Positions 1-12,073 of a DNA stretch of 64,000 bases are shown here, piece by piece. The stretch's first letter is position 1, and every line of letters begins with the position of its first letter. The DNA comes from Paratrimastix pyriformis (Eukaryota; Preaxostyla; Paratrimastigidae), in NCBI GenBank assembly GCA_027972325.1, contig JAPMOS010000007.1, forward strand, positions 372,501 through 436,500. Direction: 5' to 3'. A program made the translations under genes and the position numbers. The notes below the pieces were generated by a model. It was not told the origin of the DNA, searched no databases, and saw only the letters and a list, made by a program, of their open reading frames with translations.

Positions 1-1890
1 CGCTGCTGCTGGGTTGGTGCCGGTCGGGGTGAGGGCCGCCTGGCGCAGCTGCTGGGTCGAGAGGAGCGGCGGGGGGATGCAGACTTGCCCATAGATGGGC
101 GTCGGGGCGGCGGGTACCCCGGGGGCAGCATGCCGGAGGGGGGTCCCCGTCGGTCCCGTGGGTGGTGGTGGTGGTGGCGGTGGGGCCGGGGGCGGAGACG
201 GGGGCGTTGCAGGTGGAGCGCGCAGCGGGCCCCGGGGGGCTGTCCCCAGGGAGATTGCCACCATCCGGCCCGAGGCGTGACGGGCCAGGACGGTGGGGCT
301 GCTCCCCTCGCGGTGCAGCTGGGCCGGGACGGCGCTGGCGGGGGACGGCGGGGGGAGGCCCGGAGGACCGCCCCAGGGAGATCGTCCCAGGGGTGGGGGC
401 CGGGAAGAGCAGGTCCTCCTCGCGTTCCGAGGTGTCCACCCGGAGGCGTCGCCCGGGGGAGGCGGCGGGGGTCGCCGGGGTGGTGGAGCCGATGGAGGTG
501 GGGGTGGCGGCGAGGAGCGGGGTGGAGAGGGGCGACGCCACCTGGGCCGTGGGCGCCGGGCCCACGGGCGGTGGGGTTGGTGGTGGTGGGGTTGGTGGTG
601 GTGGTGGCGGGGCGGCGGGGGTTCGGTGGCGGCGGGACGGGGATGACGGCGAGGCGGATGCGGGGCGGAGTGGGGCCGCGGCCGCCGGGGAGGCGGGGGT
701 GACCAGGGTCCGGTACAGGGCCAGACACGAGCTCACCGGGGCTGCGGGTGGGTGGGCGGGCGGGGAAGAATGATGCGTCAGGGCCAATCGAAGACCGGAG
801 CACGCGGGGCAGGGAGGGGCGCGGGGCAGGGAGGGGCGCGGGGAGCGCCGGGCGGACCGTCAGGCAGTTCGAAAGGCAGGGCCGACAGGAGCGCAATGAC
901 CCCGGGCTGCACGTCCCCCACCCGGGCCAACAAGCAGCCCCAAACCGTGCGAATATGTGCATGGGTGTGTGCGTGTGGTGTGCGGTGGCGTGTGCGGTGG
1001 TGTGTATGGGTGTGTGCAGGTGGCGTGTCCAGGGGTGGGCGCGTGTGGTGTGCTTACGGACGGCGGCCTCGCGGATGGCCAGGCCCACCATGACCCGGTC
1101 GGCTCGGTGGACCAGCTGCAGCCCGCAGCGGCCGGCCACCAGCAGGCACTGCACCGCCCCGTTGGCGTCCTGCAGAAGAAGAGGGGCCGGGATGGCGACG
1201 GCAGCGGCATGAGTCAGCGGGGAAACGCGAAGGTGGGAGGCAGCTGACAAGGGCAGGAGGCAGGAGACGACAGGGGGCAGGGTGGGGCAGGGGAGGTGCT
1301 GCCGGACGGAGGCCTGCAGGAGGGGCGCCGGCATGATGGGCACCTTGAGGGCCGTCTGCTGCTGGCGCCGGAGGTTATGCAGATGGGCCAGGTTGCGGAT
1401 CCACCGAACGGCGTGCCGAATGGAGCCCTGCAGCTCGCTGTCGGCGAGGGGAGGGACCAAAGGGGCAGCTCCGGCCAGGCAGGCCGCGCAGAGGCGCTCC
1501 AGGCAGTGGCAGAGGGGCAGAAAGACGGCCCCGGAAAGGACGATGCCGGAACCTCCGGGGGGATTGGGGGTCAGAATGCAACAAAACACGTAATGAAAGC
1601 AGACTGAAAAGCTTCAGTAGCCTGAAAAGGGCATCGGAGATGAGGGCCTGCTGCGGGGTCGCTTTCAGGAGGCTATCGGAGAAGAGTGATGATCAGAAAA
1701 AAGAAGGGATTGTGATGATGGAACGACTTTACAAGCCATAGGGAGAGCTTTTCCTGTTCAGGCTTCCGCTTGGACTGCGAGAGAAGCTGGAAAATAGCCG
1801 AGAGATTGTCAGCGGTCGGGGCGACTGCAGGAGCGCATAATAATTCAAGTGAAAAGCAGGAGCTATTGAGACAAACCGTGGGGGTCGGTG
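1..1890 (-). CDS. Hypothetical helical protein, 3' end outside window
   Basis: I do not recognise this protein. On the minus strand several exons join in consistent phase: a segment around SPYGF (near 1740), LLKATPQQALISDALFRLL (1610-1680), SSGIVLSGAVFLPLCHCLER running to KVPIMPAPLLQAS (1310-1545), DANGAVQCLLVAGRCGLQLV (1060-1175), PGVIALLSALPFELPD (860-915) and APVSSCLALYRTLVTP followed by a Ser/Pro/His-rich stretch to position 1. Donors are GTAAAG, GTCTGC, GTCCGG, GTCCGT and GTCCGC. The first part looks like packed amphipathic helices (HEAT- or TPR-like); the tail is low-complexity. No ATG opens the first recognised exon and an in-frame stop lies near 1940, so the true 5' exon is unresolved and may reach towards the divergent PP2A gene at 2002. 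Exon joining is inference from phase and splice sites. Confidence 0.45.
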
Positions 1891-2001
1891 CCCGACTCGA
1901 GCGCAGCCCTGATTTGCTCGGCCACAAGGGTTTCTGATTCAACTGACGGGAGAGACGGTCTGTCCAGGGAGCTGTAGGCTACAGCGAAGAAGGAACAAAA
2001 G

Positions 2002-3869
2002 ATGAATCCCTCGATGGAATGTGTCCTGGACTGGTTTGCCTTGTTGAATTCACTTGGATCCTATTCTTCGTCTCCCGTACAGGAAATTCTGCCAGGTTTT
2101 TGGTGATCGGAATCCACCCGAAGAAATCGCTCCGGGTCAGGAGCTTTGCTTTCTTCTCGGATTTTCCTGAATTTTTCTCTCTTGCTTCTCCCAGCCGATA
2201 TTATTTCGGCCATTAAGTTCGATGACACGGGGAACTTTATTGCCGCCGGCGATAAAGGTGGACGTGTTGTGATTTTTGAGCGTGTCAGCCCTACTGGAGT
2301 CTGTTCTTTCACCTTTTGGTGCCGTTCCTTTGTACACCACTTCGTTTCCGCTTCCCTTTCCATCATCAAAGTCCACTCCTCGGACCCGCATGCCCGTTTC
2401 GGCCCGGCATGTTGAGTACCAATTTCTGACTGAATTCCAGTCCCACGAGAGTGAGTTCGATTATTTGCGTTCGCTGGAAATCGACGAGAAGATCAACACT
2501 ATCAAGTGGCTCAAACGCATCAACAATTCGCACATGCTCATCACCACCAATGGTTTGTCCAGACAGTCCCTTGTCTAGAATATTTTTGCTGATTCCTTGG
2601 GCGCTTTCTCGTTTTTCCCCTCCGGTCCATTCTCTTCTCAGATAAAACCATCAAGCTCTGGAAGGTCTACGAGAAGAAAGTGAAGCAAGTCAGCAACACC
2701 AACCTCGATGGCAAGGCCTACCGTCCCGGCCAATGCCCCATCCGCGCCCTCCGCATCCCCACTCTCACCACCTCCGAAACTCTGATCGCCGCCACCCCGC
2801 CGTATTTATGCCAACGCACATGCCTACCACATCAACCAAATCGCCGTGAACACTGATGGTGAGTCGTTCATTTCTTCCGACGATCTTCGGATTAACCTCT
2901 GGAATCTTGAGATCACCAATCAGTCTTTCAGTCTGCTTTGCTCTTCCTCCGCGGCATCTGATTTTGGTTTCACCTTCTTTTTTTCCTCCCCAGACATTGT
3001 TGATATCAAGCCCGAAAACATGGATGACCTGAACGAGGTGATCACCACCTGCGAGATGCACCCATCCCACTGCCACCACTTCATCTACAGCACCAGCCGA
3101 GGCCAAATCCGTCTTGCGGATATGCGTGCCGCAGCTCTCTGCGACAAGCAGGCCAAGAGTCTGTCCAGTATCACTATCCCCGGCTCCCGTCTGACTTTCT
3201 GCCCGGCAACCAGCCTTCTACGAGGAGGAGGATCCCTCCCAGCGGACCTTCTTCAGTGACATTCTGGCCCAGATTTCTGACGTGCGCTTCTCGCCTTGTG
3301 GCCGGTACATCCTCTCCCGCGACTACCTCACCCTCAAGGTGTGGGACATCAACATGGAGAACCGGCCCCTGAAGACCATCCCCGTCCACGAGCACCTCCG
3401 CTCCAAGCTGGTGCACCTCTACGAGAAGGACTTCATCTTCGACAAGTTTGAGTGCTGCTTCTCTCCCGACAGCCAGTCCGTCGACCGTAGTCGCCCCCTT
3501 CCCTCCGCCTCCTGGGGGTCCACGGCCAGGTGTCTCACTTGCCTTCCCCCTTCCTTTCCGTCCTACAGGTTCCTGCTCACGGGATCCTATGGCAACAACT
3601 TCCACATCTTCGACAACGCCGGCCGGGTGGACACGTGCATCGAGGCCTCGCGGGTCATGCCCAAGAAGCGCACCACCAAGGGCACCGCCAAGGCGGCCGT
3701 CCCGACCCGGCCCGGGGTGGCGCCCCTCAAGGCGGGCCTCAAGAAGCCCCACGAGGAGGAGAACAACATGGACTTCGCCAAGAAGGTGCTCCACCTCAGC
3801 TGGCACCCCCACCAGAACATCATCGCCGTGGGCGCCCTCAGCAACCTCTTCATCTACGCCTCCATATGA
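2002..3869 (+). CDS. PPP2R2: Protein phosphatase 2A regulatory subunit B (B55/PR55), WD40
   Basis: Regulatory B subunit of the PP2A holoenzyme; it chooses substrates for the phosphatase core in cytoplasm and nucleus, including mitotic exit. Eight exons fit: 2002-2033, 2083-2135, 2195-2283, 2372-2552, 2642-2930, 2994-3158, 3214-3475 and 3569-3869. Visible family motifs are [125 protein letters not shown] and the C-terminal [18 protein letters not shown]. Length and order match human PPP2R2A. The ATG at 2002 was chosen because splicing out 2034-2082 gives [10 protein letters not shown], matching the family's WCFSQVKG. Oddity: in exon 5 the frame shifts near 2796, between LIAAT and [12 protein letters not shown], as if two bases were missing; the protein is conserved on both sides. 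Confidence 0.95.
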
Positions 3870-4715
3870 GCGGGCCCTCCCCCTCCCCCCGCCGCCCCAC
3901 CGATCGCCCTTTTTCCTCTTCTGCTTCCTCTTCGCATCATCCTCATTCCCACCGCTGTTGCCTCCTCCTTCCGCCCTTCCCCGCATCCCATGGGCTGTGC
4001 TTTTGCGAGCTTCTTTGCCAGATCCCTCCTCTCCCCTGTGTTGCGCTTGTGAGGCGCCGCCCATTCCGGCTGGATCCTCCGCCCTTCCCGCCCCCATCCC
4101 TGCGTGCATCTCCCCCTGAGATGTGTCCCCCACCCTTACGTACCCTCTCCCCCGGGCTTGACGGACAACGTTTCTGTCAATAGCACTCCACTCCTTCCCT
4201 CATTATCATCACCACCACCACCACCACCGCCTATGTTTCTCTGAGATGGTTCTCCTTCCGCCGCCGATCGGCGCCTTATCCCACCCCCCATCCCTCATGC
4301 GGGAAGAACGCTCCACTTTGCCTGTCGCTCTGATGATGATGATGATGGGGGGAACCGCCAAAATGCCTGTCCGGGCCATGGCGAAATAAAATACGACAGG
4401 GAGAGGGGGTGAGGGGATGGGGTGCGACAAGCAGGCGGGGAAACACGAACGATCGCTCACTGGGGGGGGATTGGGGGGGGGGGGGGGGGGGGGGGCGAGG
4501 AGCAGAAACGACACACCGTTGACCGTGGAGGGGCCATTCCCAAGGATCGAAGGAGTGGCAGGGGAAAGGGGACGGAACTATACACGCCGGCAGCATCACC
4601 ATCCCCAAGTCAATACTACAACAACAGCGGAGGCGGTCATCCTGACCCCACGAACATCTCGGGGGCAAATGACCCGGGGGGGGGGGGGGGGGGGGGGGCG
4701 ATGGGTGATAGCCGC
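3870..4715. other. Convergent intergenic region with simple repeats
   Basis: About 850 bp between two converging genes. It holds CAT/CAC triplet repeats (4203-4228), a GAT repeat (4330-4346) and two 23-nt G runs (4473-4495 and 4676-4698). I see no gene; open frames here are short and low-complexity. Confidence 0.7.
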
Positions 4716-7700
4716 CTACTGGGCCAGTTCGGGGCAGTAGCTGGTCGCCCGGCGGCGCTTGTCGAAGCAGGCGTGGGACAGCTCGCACAGGGTCCGGGCG
4801 ATGGCGTGGCACGTCAGCGGACCTGCAACAACAACAGCGCCCATCCATCCCCCGGACCAGAGTGGGTTGGGCCCTCCAGCGACAGCGCACAGCCCACAGC
4901 GCCCATCCCGTACCACCGGGGGGGGGGGGGGGGGGGAGGGGAGGATGGCAGTGCGAGGCGGACCGGGCTCGCCCCAGCAGTGGATGTTCTGCACGTTGCC
5001 CTCGGAGGTGCCCACCCGGGGCACGATGTCCGCCTCGGGGATGACCGTGAACATGTTGGTCTGGAGCCGGGTGTGGTTCAGCTGCAGCTTGTACTCCAGG
5101 TCGATGACCCCCGGCCCGCTGAAGGTCACCGCGGCGAGGTCCTCCTCGGCCGCCACGATCTTGGCCAGCCCGGCCCCTGTGCCCCGTCCAGCGGCATCAT
5201 CAACACCAACATCAACAACATCCACATCCACATCCACATCATCATCATCCAGACATCAACATCCAGGCATCAACAACATCCACATCCACATCCACATCAT
5301 CCAGACATCAACATCCAGGGATCAACATCATCAACATCCAGGTATCAACATCAACATCCAGGTATCAACATCATCAACAGCAGCAACATCATCAACATCA
5401 TCAACATCATCAACATATCAACATCATCAACATCAGCATGCAGCAGCACGGAGGAGCATTTGAGGGGTGATGGGAGGAAGCAGGGGCGGTGTGGGGGGCG
5501 GAACAGGCAGGGTGGGAGCGGACCGAGGGAATGGCCCGTCATGATGACCTGCGTGCGGTAGGGCATGATGCTCTTGACGTACTCTTGCACGTCCGTATAG
5601 TATCTGCACCGCATCAGGGGGGAGGCGGGATGGTCGGCATCGGGCAAGGTGAGCTCGGAGAAGACGAACAAAGTCACAACCCGCGCCCCCGCCCGCCCGC
5701 CCGCCCGCCGGCACGGGACAACACCAACGCCCGCCCCCCTGTGGGAGAGAAGGAGAAGCCCCAGGGCCGGGGCGCAGACTGGAAGGAGACGGTGAACCAC
5801 TGGGAGATGAGCGAGATGATGTTGACGATGCGCGAGTTGAGGTCGCCCGGCCAGATGCCCAGGATGGGGCCGCCCGCCCAGGCGCCCGCCTGCAGGAGGC
5901 CCACCTCGCCCCACACGGTCAGGTCCTGCACCCAGTCGTAGAGCTCCTGGGTGCCCCTGGGGACACGGACGGACCGATATCACCCCGGGGGAACGCAAGA
6001 CCACAGACAGGGGAAGGTGAGGTGAACAACCCTCCTCGTGATGGTACATCGGTCCCACCCCTTGAACACGGTCGACGTCCCCCCCCCCCCCCCCCCCTTC
6101 CCCGGGGGATAACACCCGCCCAATGTGATGATCAACCCTCCTCGCATGGTCGACATCCCCCCGGGGGGGTAACACCCGCCCAATGTGGTGATCAACCCTC
6201 CTCACATGGTCGACATCCCCCCGGGAGAACATCCGCCCGTTGCAGTTGCGGTTGGTTACCCTTGGGGGGCCGGCCGCCGCCGCACGGACCGAATGCTGAC
6301 GACGCTGACGTCATCCAGGGGGCTGTAGAGGTCCATGAAACACACTCGGTGGTCGGGGCACGAGTAGTGCACGATCTCGTAGCTCGAGTGGTTGAACCCC
6401 TGCGCCCCCCCCCCCCCCCCCCCCCCCAGCGCCACCACCACCACCCGCACGCAGGATACCACCATCAGCATCGTCGTGGAGGAGAGTACCTCCGGGGGCA
6501 TGGTGCGCTCCAGGTGAGGGGGGATGCCGGCCGGACCGTCTCCATGGCCGCGTCTTGGACGGAGGGGTCGACGTAGGCCAGGGCGGCCATGGCGGCGAAG
6601 TCGACCAGGGTCAGCGGCTCCCCGGGACCCGCCCAGGTGCGGGTGCAGGAGGAGTAGATGACCCCCGTCGGGACGGGCTCCGGGAAGGCGTACCCCGGCA
6701 CCAGGAAGGGGTTCTCCCGGGCAGCTGTGTCACAAGGCAATGGTCGGCGGGGTGGTGAGCATGGCCGGCGGGGATGGGTGAGCATGGCCGGTGAGGTGAG
6801 CATGACCGGCGGGGTGAGCATGGCCGGCGGGGATGGGTGAGCATGGCCGACAGCGTGGTGGAGATCACCCCCGCACCCCTGATCCACCGCCACACTCCCT
6901 CGCTGCCCAAACAACCGTTCATGCGAGGGCGGGTGGGGAGGGGGAGGCGGACCGGGCAGGGGCAGCGAGCCGCCGAGGGCGAAGAGGACGCATCCGATGA
7001 CGGAGAAGACGGTCATGATGATGAGCAGGACGGCCGTCGAGCCCTCGTCGGGCGACTCGGTCAGCAGCACCGGGATGGGCAGCTTGGCCGCCGCGGCCGC
7101 CTCGGCCCCGTCCGCGTCGACGCTCCGGCGCACCTCGTTCATCTCCACCTCCTCCTCCTCGAAGGCCTGCATCACCCCGCATCCGGCGCATCATCACCCC
7201 CCCGGGAGGGATCATCGGCGAATGCACCTCACCCACCACCCAGCACCCACCACCCACCACCCAGCACCCTCACCCATCACCCATCACCCATCACCCATCA
7301 CCACCGGAGGGGGGCAACAGCCACATGCCGCAGACATCGCGTGCCGGGGCGGGCCGGTCGGGGGACGGGGCGGCCCTGCTGCGCTTGGCCTCCTTCTCAA
7401 TGACCCGCAGGCTGGGGCGCCTGTTGACGTCGGACAGGATGCCCCGGCTGGTGTTGTCGAAGAAGTAGCCCAGCGAGAGCACCACCAGCACGATGGCGCT
7501 GATGCCCATCTTCCACGAGGCCACGAAGCCCAGGGTGATAGCCACAATGTTGATGGCGGCCAGGAAGCCGATCCAGGTGGTCAGGTAGATGACCACGATG
7601 ACCCGGGTCCCGGTGGCGGCCGCCCGGATGATGGCCTGCCTGTCGGCCGTGGCCCGGCGGCAGCAGTGGCAGCACCGGGCGAAGAAGCGGATCAGGGTGA

Positions 7701-8951
7701 GGAAGTGCAGCGGGTAGTGGCCCAGCAGGGTGATCAGGATCAGCCCCGCGTAGAGCCCGGTCATGATGCCGAAGATGGTCTGCAGGGGTCCGTTCTGGAA
7801 CCACCCGAAGAGGGCCAGCCCGAAGATATGCATGGCCAGGAAGCAGAGGGCCCACTTGAGCCGGTAGCCGGGCTGCAGTCCGAGCAGGTTGACCACGTCC
7901 GAGAGGGTGGCCTGGGAGTGGGCCGGCCGGCAGCAGCGGCACAGCCGGAAGAGCTTGCAGCACTCCTTGACGGTCAGCACCAGGAAGAGCAGCGCCATCA
8001 GCAGGAAGACAATCACCACCGCCACCAGCAGCGAGGCCTGCCACCGCCACCGCCACCATCCCCCGTTGGTCGGGAGCATCGGGTTACGTCGGGAAATGTG
8101 TGATCCTCCCTCAGGATGGCTATATCCCCCCCCCCCCCCCCCCCCCCCTCCTCCTCCTCGATGGCAGTCCTCCACCCCCTCGGGCGGACCTGGGCGTACG
8201 GCGAGGCCAAGAAGAGAATGACATGCACCACGGGGAAGACGCAGAACAGGGCGTAGATGCCCCGGACCCACCAGTGGTCGTGCAGCTTCTGGCAGAGGAA
8301 CCGCAGCATGCTCACGTGCAGCGAGATGCCCAGCGAGGCCAGGTAGCACACGTAGAAGAGCAGCATGACCATGGCCCACAGGGAGGCTCCGCCCCCGGTC
8401 GCGTGGGTGGAGCTGACGTTGATCGAGGAGTAGTAGACGGCCATCACGAACTCGATGCCCAGGATCAGCGAGAACCAGGCGCTCACGGCCAGCAGGTACA
8501 CCAAGTAGACTCGCCCGATTCGGGAGAGCCACAGGACCAGGGTCATCCACCCCGGTCGGTCGGTCCGGTCGGAAGCATGCACAGGCGCTTCCACCTCGAG
8601 GAAGCCGATGGGCTGCTTATCGAGTTCGGGTGTGTGCGTGGTGTGGCGAGGCTACGTTGGAGTTGGCAACCAGGAGACTTGAAGCACGGGGGAAGAAATA
8701 ACGCGACAGACCATCTCTGGGGAATCGGGTGACAGATTTGGACCCGGAGTGCCCGCGACTTCTGCCACCATTGGCACAGGCGGATTTTCATGTGTGACCG
8801 CCGGCGAAGAGGGAGTCTCATCCACCACCGAGACAGGTCGCATGTCGGAGTCTTGCGGGGTCGCGGGTCGGTCATCAGGCTGTTGTGGCTTTGGGTGAAC
8901 TGTAGGAGACGGGGGAGACGGGGCTGGAGACGAAACCTCGGGCGAGGACAT
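4716..8951 (-). CDS. Multi-membrane class 3 lipase (DAG-lipase-like)
   Basis: Predicted membrane-anchored serine lipase acting on glycerolipids at the membrane. Exons read right to left: 8951-8679 encodes a Ser/Pro-rich cytosolic N-terminus (MSSPEVSS); 8615-8190 and 8037-7336 carry about nine hydrophobic segments such as GRVYLVYLLAVSAWFSLILG and LLVAVVIVFLLMALLFLVL; 7166-6953 holds an acidic loop and one more hydrophobic segment; 6724 onward starts the lipase domain. Its parts are VVSIRGTQELYDWVQDL (oxyanion-side strand), the nucleophile elbow MTGHSLGG (serine near 5530), AAVTFSGPG, the likely catalytic Asp in IPEADIVPR, and a candidate His in the final exon (TCHAIARTL). Introns begin mostly GTCCG and contain satellites and homopolymers. 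DAG lipases share the layout of membrane helices before a lipase domain, but with only four helices, so orthology is unproven. Substrate is not determinable. Confidence 0.85.
5195..5440. repeat. CATCAA/CATCCA microsatellite in lipase intron
   Basis: Degenerate array of ATCAACATCC-like units, about 245 bp, inside the intron just 3' of the GHSLG exon. It explains several low-complexity open frames here. Confidence 0.85.
6050..6236. repeat. About 60-bp tandem repeat with C-run in lipase intron
   Basis: Two and a half to three copies of a roughly 60-bp unit containing CGCCCAATGTG, TGATCAACCCTCCT and a CATGGTCGACATC core ending in CCCCCCGGGG. The first copy is interrupted by a 19-nt C run (6079-6097). 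It lies in an intron between two lipase-domain exons. Confidence 0.8.
6750..6846. repeat. About 20-bp minisatellite in lipase intron
   Basis: Four to five copies of a unit close to GGTGAGCATGGCCGGCGGGG with variable GATGG spacers, inside the intron upstream of the AARENPFLVPGY exon. Confidence 0.8.
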
Positions 8952-9621
8952 GCCGGAAAAAAAAATGGGGATGGGCGATTTGAATTCTGATGATATACAG
9001 GTCTCCCCGGGGCAGTATTCCTGAGGTGACAGGGCGCCGTCCAATCTTCTCCCCTTACCACTTACTTTACTTGGGTGCGTTATCAAACGCGCATTTCACA
9101 AGACCGGTTGACAATATGCGAACGATGGCCGCATTGCGCAGATGAGATATACGGGGATGGCCCTGTTTCAGCAGCCCACAGCCCCGCATCACATCGACAT
9201 AGATTTCGGACCCCTTTCGGCACGTCGGTGCTAACTGCCCCCGATATGATGACTTCCTTTCGTCCTTTCGTCCTTTCAATTTCGTATCGTTCTCCTCTTT
9301 CTTTTCGCATGTTTTCCCTTCTTCCTTCACCTCCTCGTTCTTCTCCAGCAATTGCCCCATCGTCCCCGGGGCCAACACCTTTTTCCCCCTATATAAAAAT
9401 AACTCTGCGAGCAATTCTCGACGATCTCCCGATCGATCGTTCCATTGCACGATCAGTCAGCGCCCTGATTTTCCCTGCCACTAGCGAATTCGAATCCATG
9501 CCCTCGCCACAGCCGACCTTTCAAATCTTGTCAACTTTGCTCTTTCTTCCCCGGAGAAACAGGTCCGGCCTTTCTCTTCACTTTGTGACCTTCATGCCGC
9601 CCCAACCCAACAGTTCTTGGA
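8952..9621. promoter_or_regulatory. Divergent intergenic region: lipase / FolD
   Basis: Head-to-head spacer of 670 bp. It contains TATATAAAAA-type sequence near 9389-9398 and, just upstream at 9335-9371, a 36-bp element nearly identical to one at 22256-22291. Pyrimidine-rich stretches (TTTCGTCCTTTCG) surround them. I see no gene. The promoter role is inferred from position and the TATA-like word; the distance to the chosen FolD ATG (about 225 bp) implies a long 5' UTR or an unseen 5' exon. Confidence 0.5.
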
Positions 9622-10720
9622 ATGTCCACCCCCGCTGCCCCCGCCCCCGCCCCCGCCCCCGCGACCGCTGAGTGCCAACTGATCCAGGGTCGGCCCATTG
9701 CTCAGCGCATCCAGGCCGATCTCAAGACTGAGATCGAACAGCTGCGCGCTCAAAATGTCGCACTGAAACTGGTGGCTGTCATGGTTGGTGAGAACGCCGG
9801 CTCCACTGTCTATGTGAACCAGCAGCGTAAGTTGGCCGATTCGATGGGCATCGCCTACGAGCTCATGCAGCTCCCCGGCACCAGCACTGAGGCCGACGTT
9901 ATTCAGGTCGTTGAACGGCTGAATGCAGATCCCGCTGTCACCGGCGTCATTCTTCAGCAGCCCATGTCTGCATGCACTTTCTCTCCACTCCGGAACATTT
10001 TTCCTTCAGGCCTCAACAGATTGCCATTCGGAACATTATTGAGAAGCTGAACCCCGCGAAGGATGCTGAGGGGATGCACCCGAACAGCCTGGGGCACGTT
10101 CTCATGGGTGATGCCCATGTTGCCCCTTGCACCGCCTCCGCGGTGATGGAGATCCTGGCCGCCCAGGGGATGAACCTGTACGGTAAGGAGGTTGTCATTG
10201 TGGGCCACTCGGATATTGTTGGGTCTGCTTGTTGTGATCCCCCCCTTTTTTTTTCACGTGTCTCCCTTCCCCCCGGTCAGCAAGCCCCTGACCCTGATGA
10301 TGCTGAACAAGTTCGGCACCACCACCACCTGCCACATCGCCACCAGCCAGGCCCACAAGCTCCAGGACCACCTGGCCACGGCCGAGGTCGTCGTCGTCGC
10401 CGTCGGTGTGGCCCGCCTCATCAAGGGCGAGTGGCTCCGCCCCGGTCTGCACCCACCCCCGCGCCTCCGTCAGCCCTTTCCGCCATCTCCGCCACTTCTC
10501 TCCACACATGCTTCCTTTTTTGTTCCTTCTCGTGATAGGCACCGTTCTGATCGACGTCGGCATCAACAAGGTTGGCGACCAGATCGTTGGCGACGCCGAT
10601 TTCGAGTCCTGCAAGCTGAAGTGCGCCGCTATTACCCCTGTCCCTGGCGGCGTCGGCCCCCTGACCAACACCATGCTGATGAAGAACCTGGTTGCTCTCG
10701 CCCGCGCTGCCCACCACTAA
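9622..10720 (+). CDS. folD: Bifunctional methylene-THF dehydrogenase/cyclohydrolase (FolD)
   Basis: Interconverts 5,10-methylene-, methenyl- and 10-formyl-tetrahydrofolate, supplying one-carbon units. Four exons fit: 9622-9965, 10010-10222, 10281-10444 and 10539-10720, with donors GTCTGC, GGTCTGC and GTCTGC. Visible motifs: [16 protein letters not shown], which holds the family Tyr and the Lys of the catalytic YxxxK region, [51 protein letters not shown] (nucleotide-binding loop), [18 protein letters not shown] and the C-terminal [19 protein letters not shown]. About 300 residues, the usual size of bifunctional forms; there is no formyl-THF synthetase domain. It starts [13 protein letters not shown], low-complexity and without a clear targeting peptide, so a cytosolic site is likely but organellar import cannot be excluded. 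Confidence 0.96.
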
Positions 10721-10911
10721 ACAACTCTTCTTGTGTTAAGCGTGACGGCATAATGATCGACACATTGTCATCTTCCACAAAACCGTTTTCCTGTCCAAAA
10801 GCTTTCCGATGTCTCAAAAGAGGTGGTCGTCGTGGTCCGGCGGACCGGAGCAGCAGCCGACTCGACTCGAGAGAAAGGAATTCTCGCCCCTGGGGCGGAC
10901 GGCATCATCAT

Positions 10912-11888
10912 GAGCCAGACTCTCATCGCTCTTCTCCAGACCGAGTTTACTCGGGTCAATATCCACCGTCTCCCCTACATAACACTTGCACAAGTACTGC
11001 AATTTAAGTTCCCCAGCTACGCTGTAGACTTTTTCCATTTCGGAACACTTTTCGTCCTTGATGATGGGCATACTGGGCGGTCTGTCACCGCTCTCCGAGC
11101 GAAAGTGTGACAAAATCTCGTTTAGATTTTACCCAGACAATTTTTCTCGGTTCGCTGTGCTCTGCCAAGGTGTACAAGATCGGCTCCGCATCAATCAAGA
11201 GAATTTTCTTTCGCACTTCCAAGGATACTGTACAACAGTGCTTTGGACTGAGCTTTCCTGTTCCGATGGTATCGAACATTGGGTCCAGTGGATTACGCGA
11301 TTGATGTGTGAATGTGAGCTGCAGAGGCGCCATCCCCGTGTTCAGCAACCACCCGCCACGGTGACCTTCCTCAGCCGCGACACTCTCATGCTTTTGTATG
11401 AGATCTTGCACATCCACCGCTCTTTTGGGTACGACTTTCAGGTCTGTCTCCTTCCTCTCTCCTCCAATCCATCCCCCCCAGTCCTTCTTCGACCTGGTCC
11501 AGCGGGCCGGGGAAGAGATGGGCCTGCTCGACCTGCGTCGCGAGGAACTCGACGAGGTGGCTCCTCTGGTAGTGGTCATGCAGTTTGCCAAACGATTCGC
11601 CGAGGGGTTCACCTCGATGATGCAGAAGCTGGACATTCCCTTCCTGACCGCTCCTCAGCAACTTTCGCTCCTTCAAGACGAGCTGGACGAGGCAGAAGAG
11701 TTTCAGAGGCAGGACGGTACATGAAATGGCCTGCGTGCTCCAAAAGTTCAAGAGTTGCACACGTCCTACTGACGACTCTCTCTCTCGGGGCATTCGTGCG
11801 CGTGCGAGGGCGGCAAGCTCTCCTCGGCATTCTCGAGAGATTTGAGCAGATGACTCTTCCAGATGTGCATCTGCCTCAACGACCCTGA
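10912..11888 (+). CDS. Hypothetical protein
   Basis: I do not recognise this gene. The best supported part is an exon ending SRDTLMLLYEILHIHRSFG (to 11442) joined in phase across a GTCTGT...CCCAG intron to SFFDLVQRAGEEMGLLDLRR (11482 onward), an acidic amphipathic helical region ending LLQDELDEAEEFQRQD. A further intron (GTACAT to CCAG) would add a short tail stopping at 11888. Upstream, MSQTLIALLQTEFTRVNIH from 10912 is a plausible start, but the link between 11090 and 11150 is uncertain. A minus-strand open frame covers much of the same region (11085-11636). I prefer the plus strand because the intron is canonical for this window and both sides are helical. Confidence 0.45.
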
Positions 11889-12073
11889 CCTGGCTTACGA
11901 CCCTGACCTGGCTGTGTTGTTATGGGCTGAATGCTCTCCGGATGAACGTGGATAATTCATCTTTTGTATGATAACGCTTACACCTGCATCATGAGGGACG
12001 GTGATATTGCCTCGTTTTTGGCCTTTGCACGAGGCAGGCTTTCCGGCGGAAGGGGGGGTTTCATCCCACGGGT

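Noticed and set aside
1673-1942. Short minus-strand frame beginning at a TTG codon upstream of the first gene
   Set aside because: No ATG, and splicing at GTAAAG places the neighbouring frame (SPYGFLLKATP) in phase with the next exon instead.
10195-10674. 159-codon frame antisense to FolD
   Set aside because: Mirror of conserved FolD codons; disappears as an explanation once the FolD exons are placed.
11085-11636. 183-codon minus-strand frame over the hypothetical gene
   Set aside because: The plus strand has a canonical intron joined in phase with helical sequence on both sides, while the minus frame runs straight through that intron. Not fully excluded.
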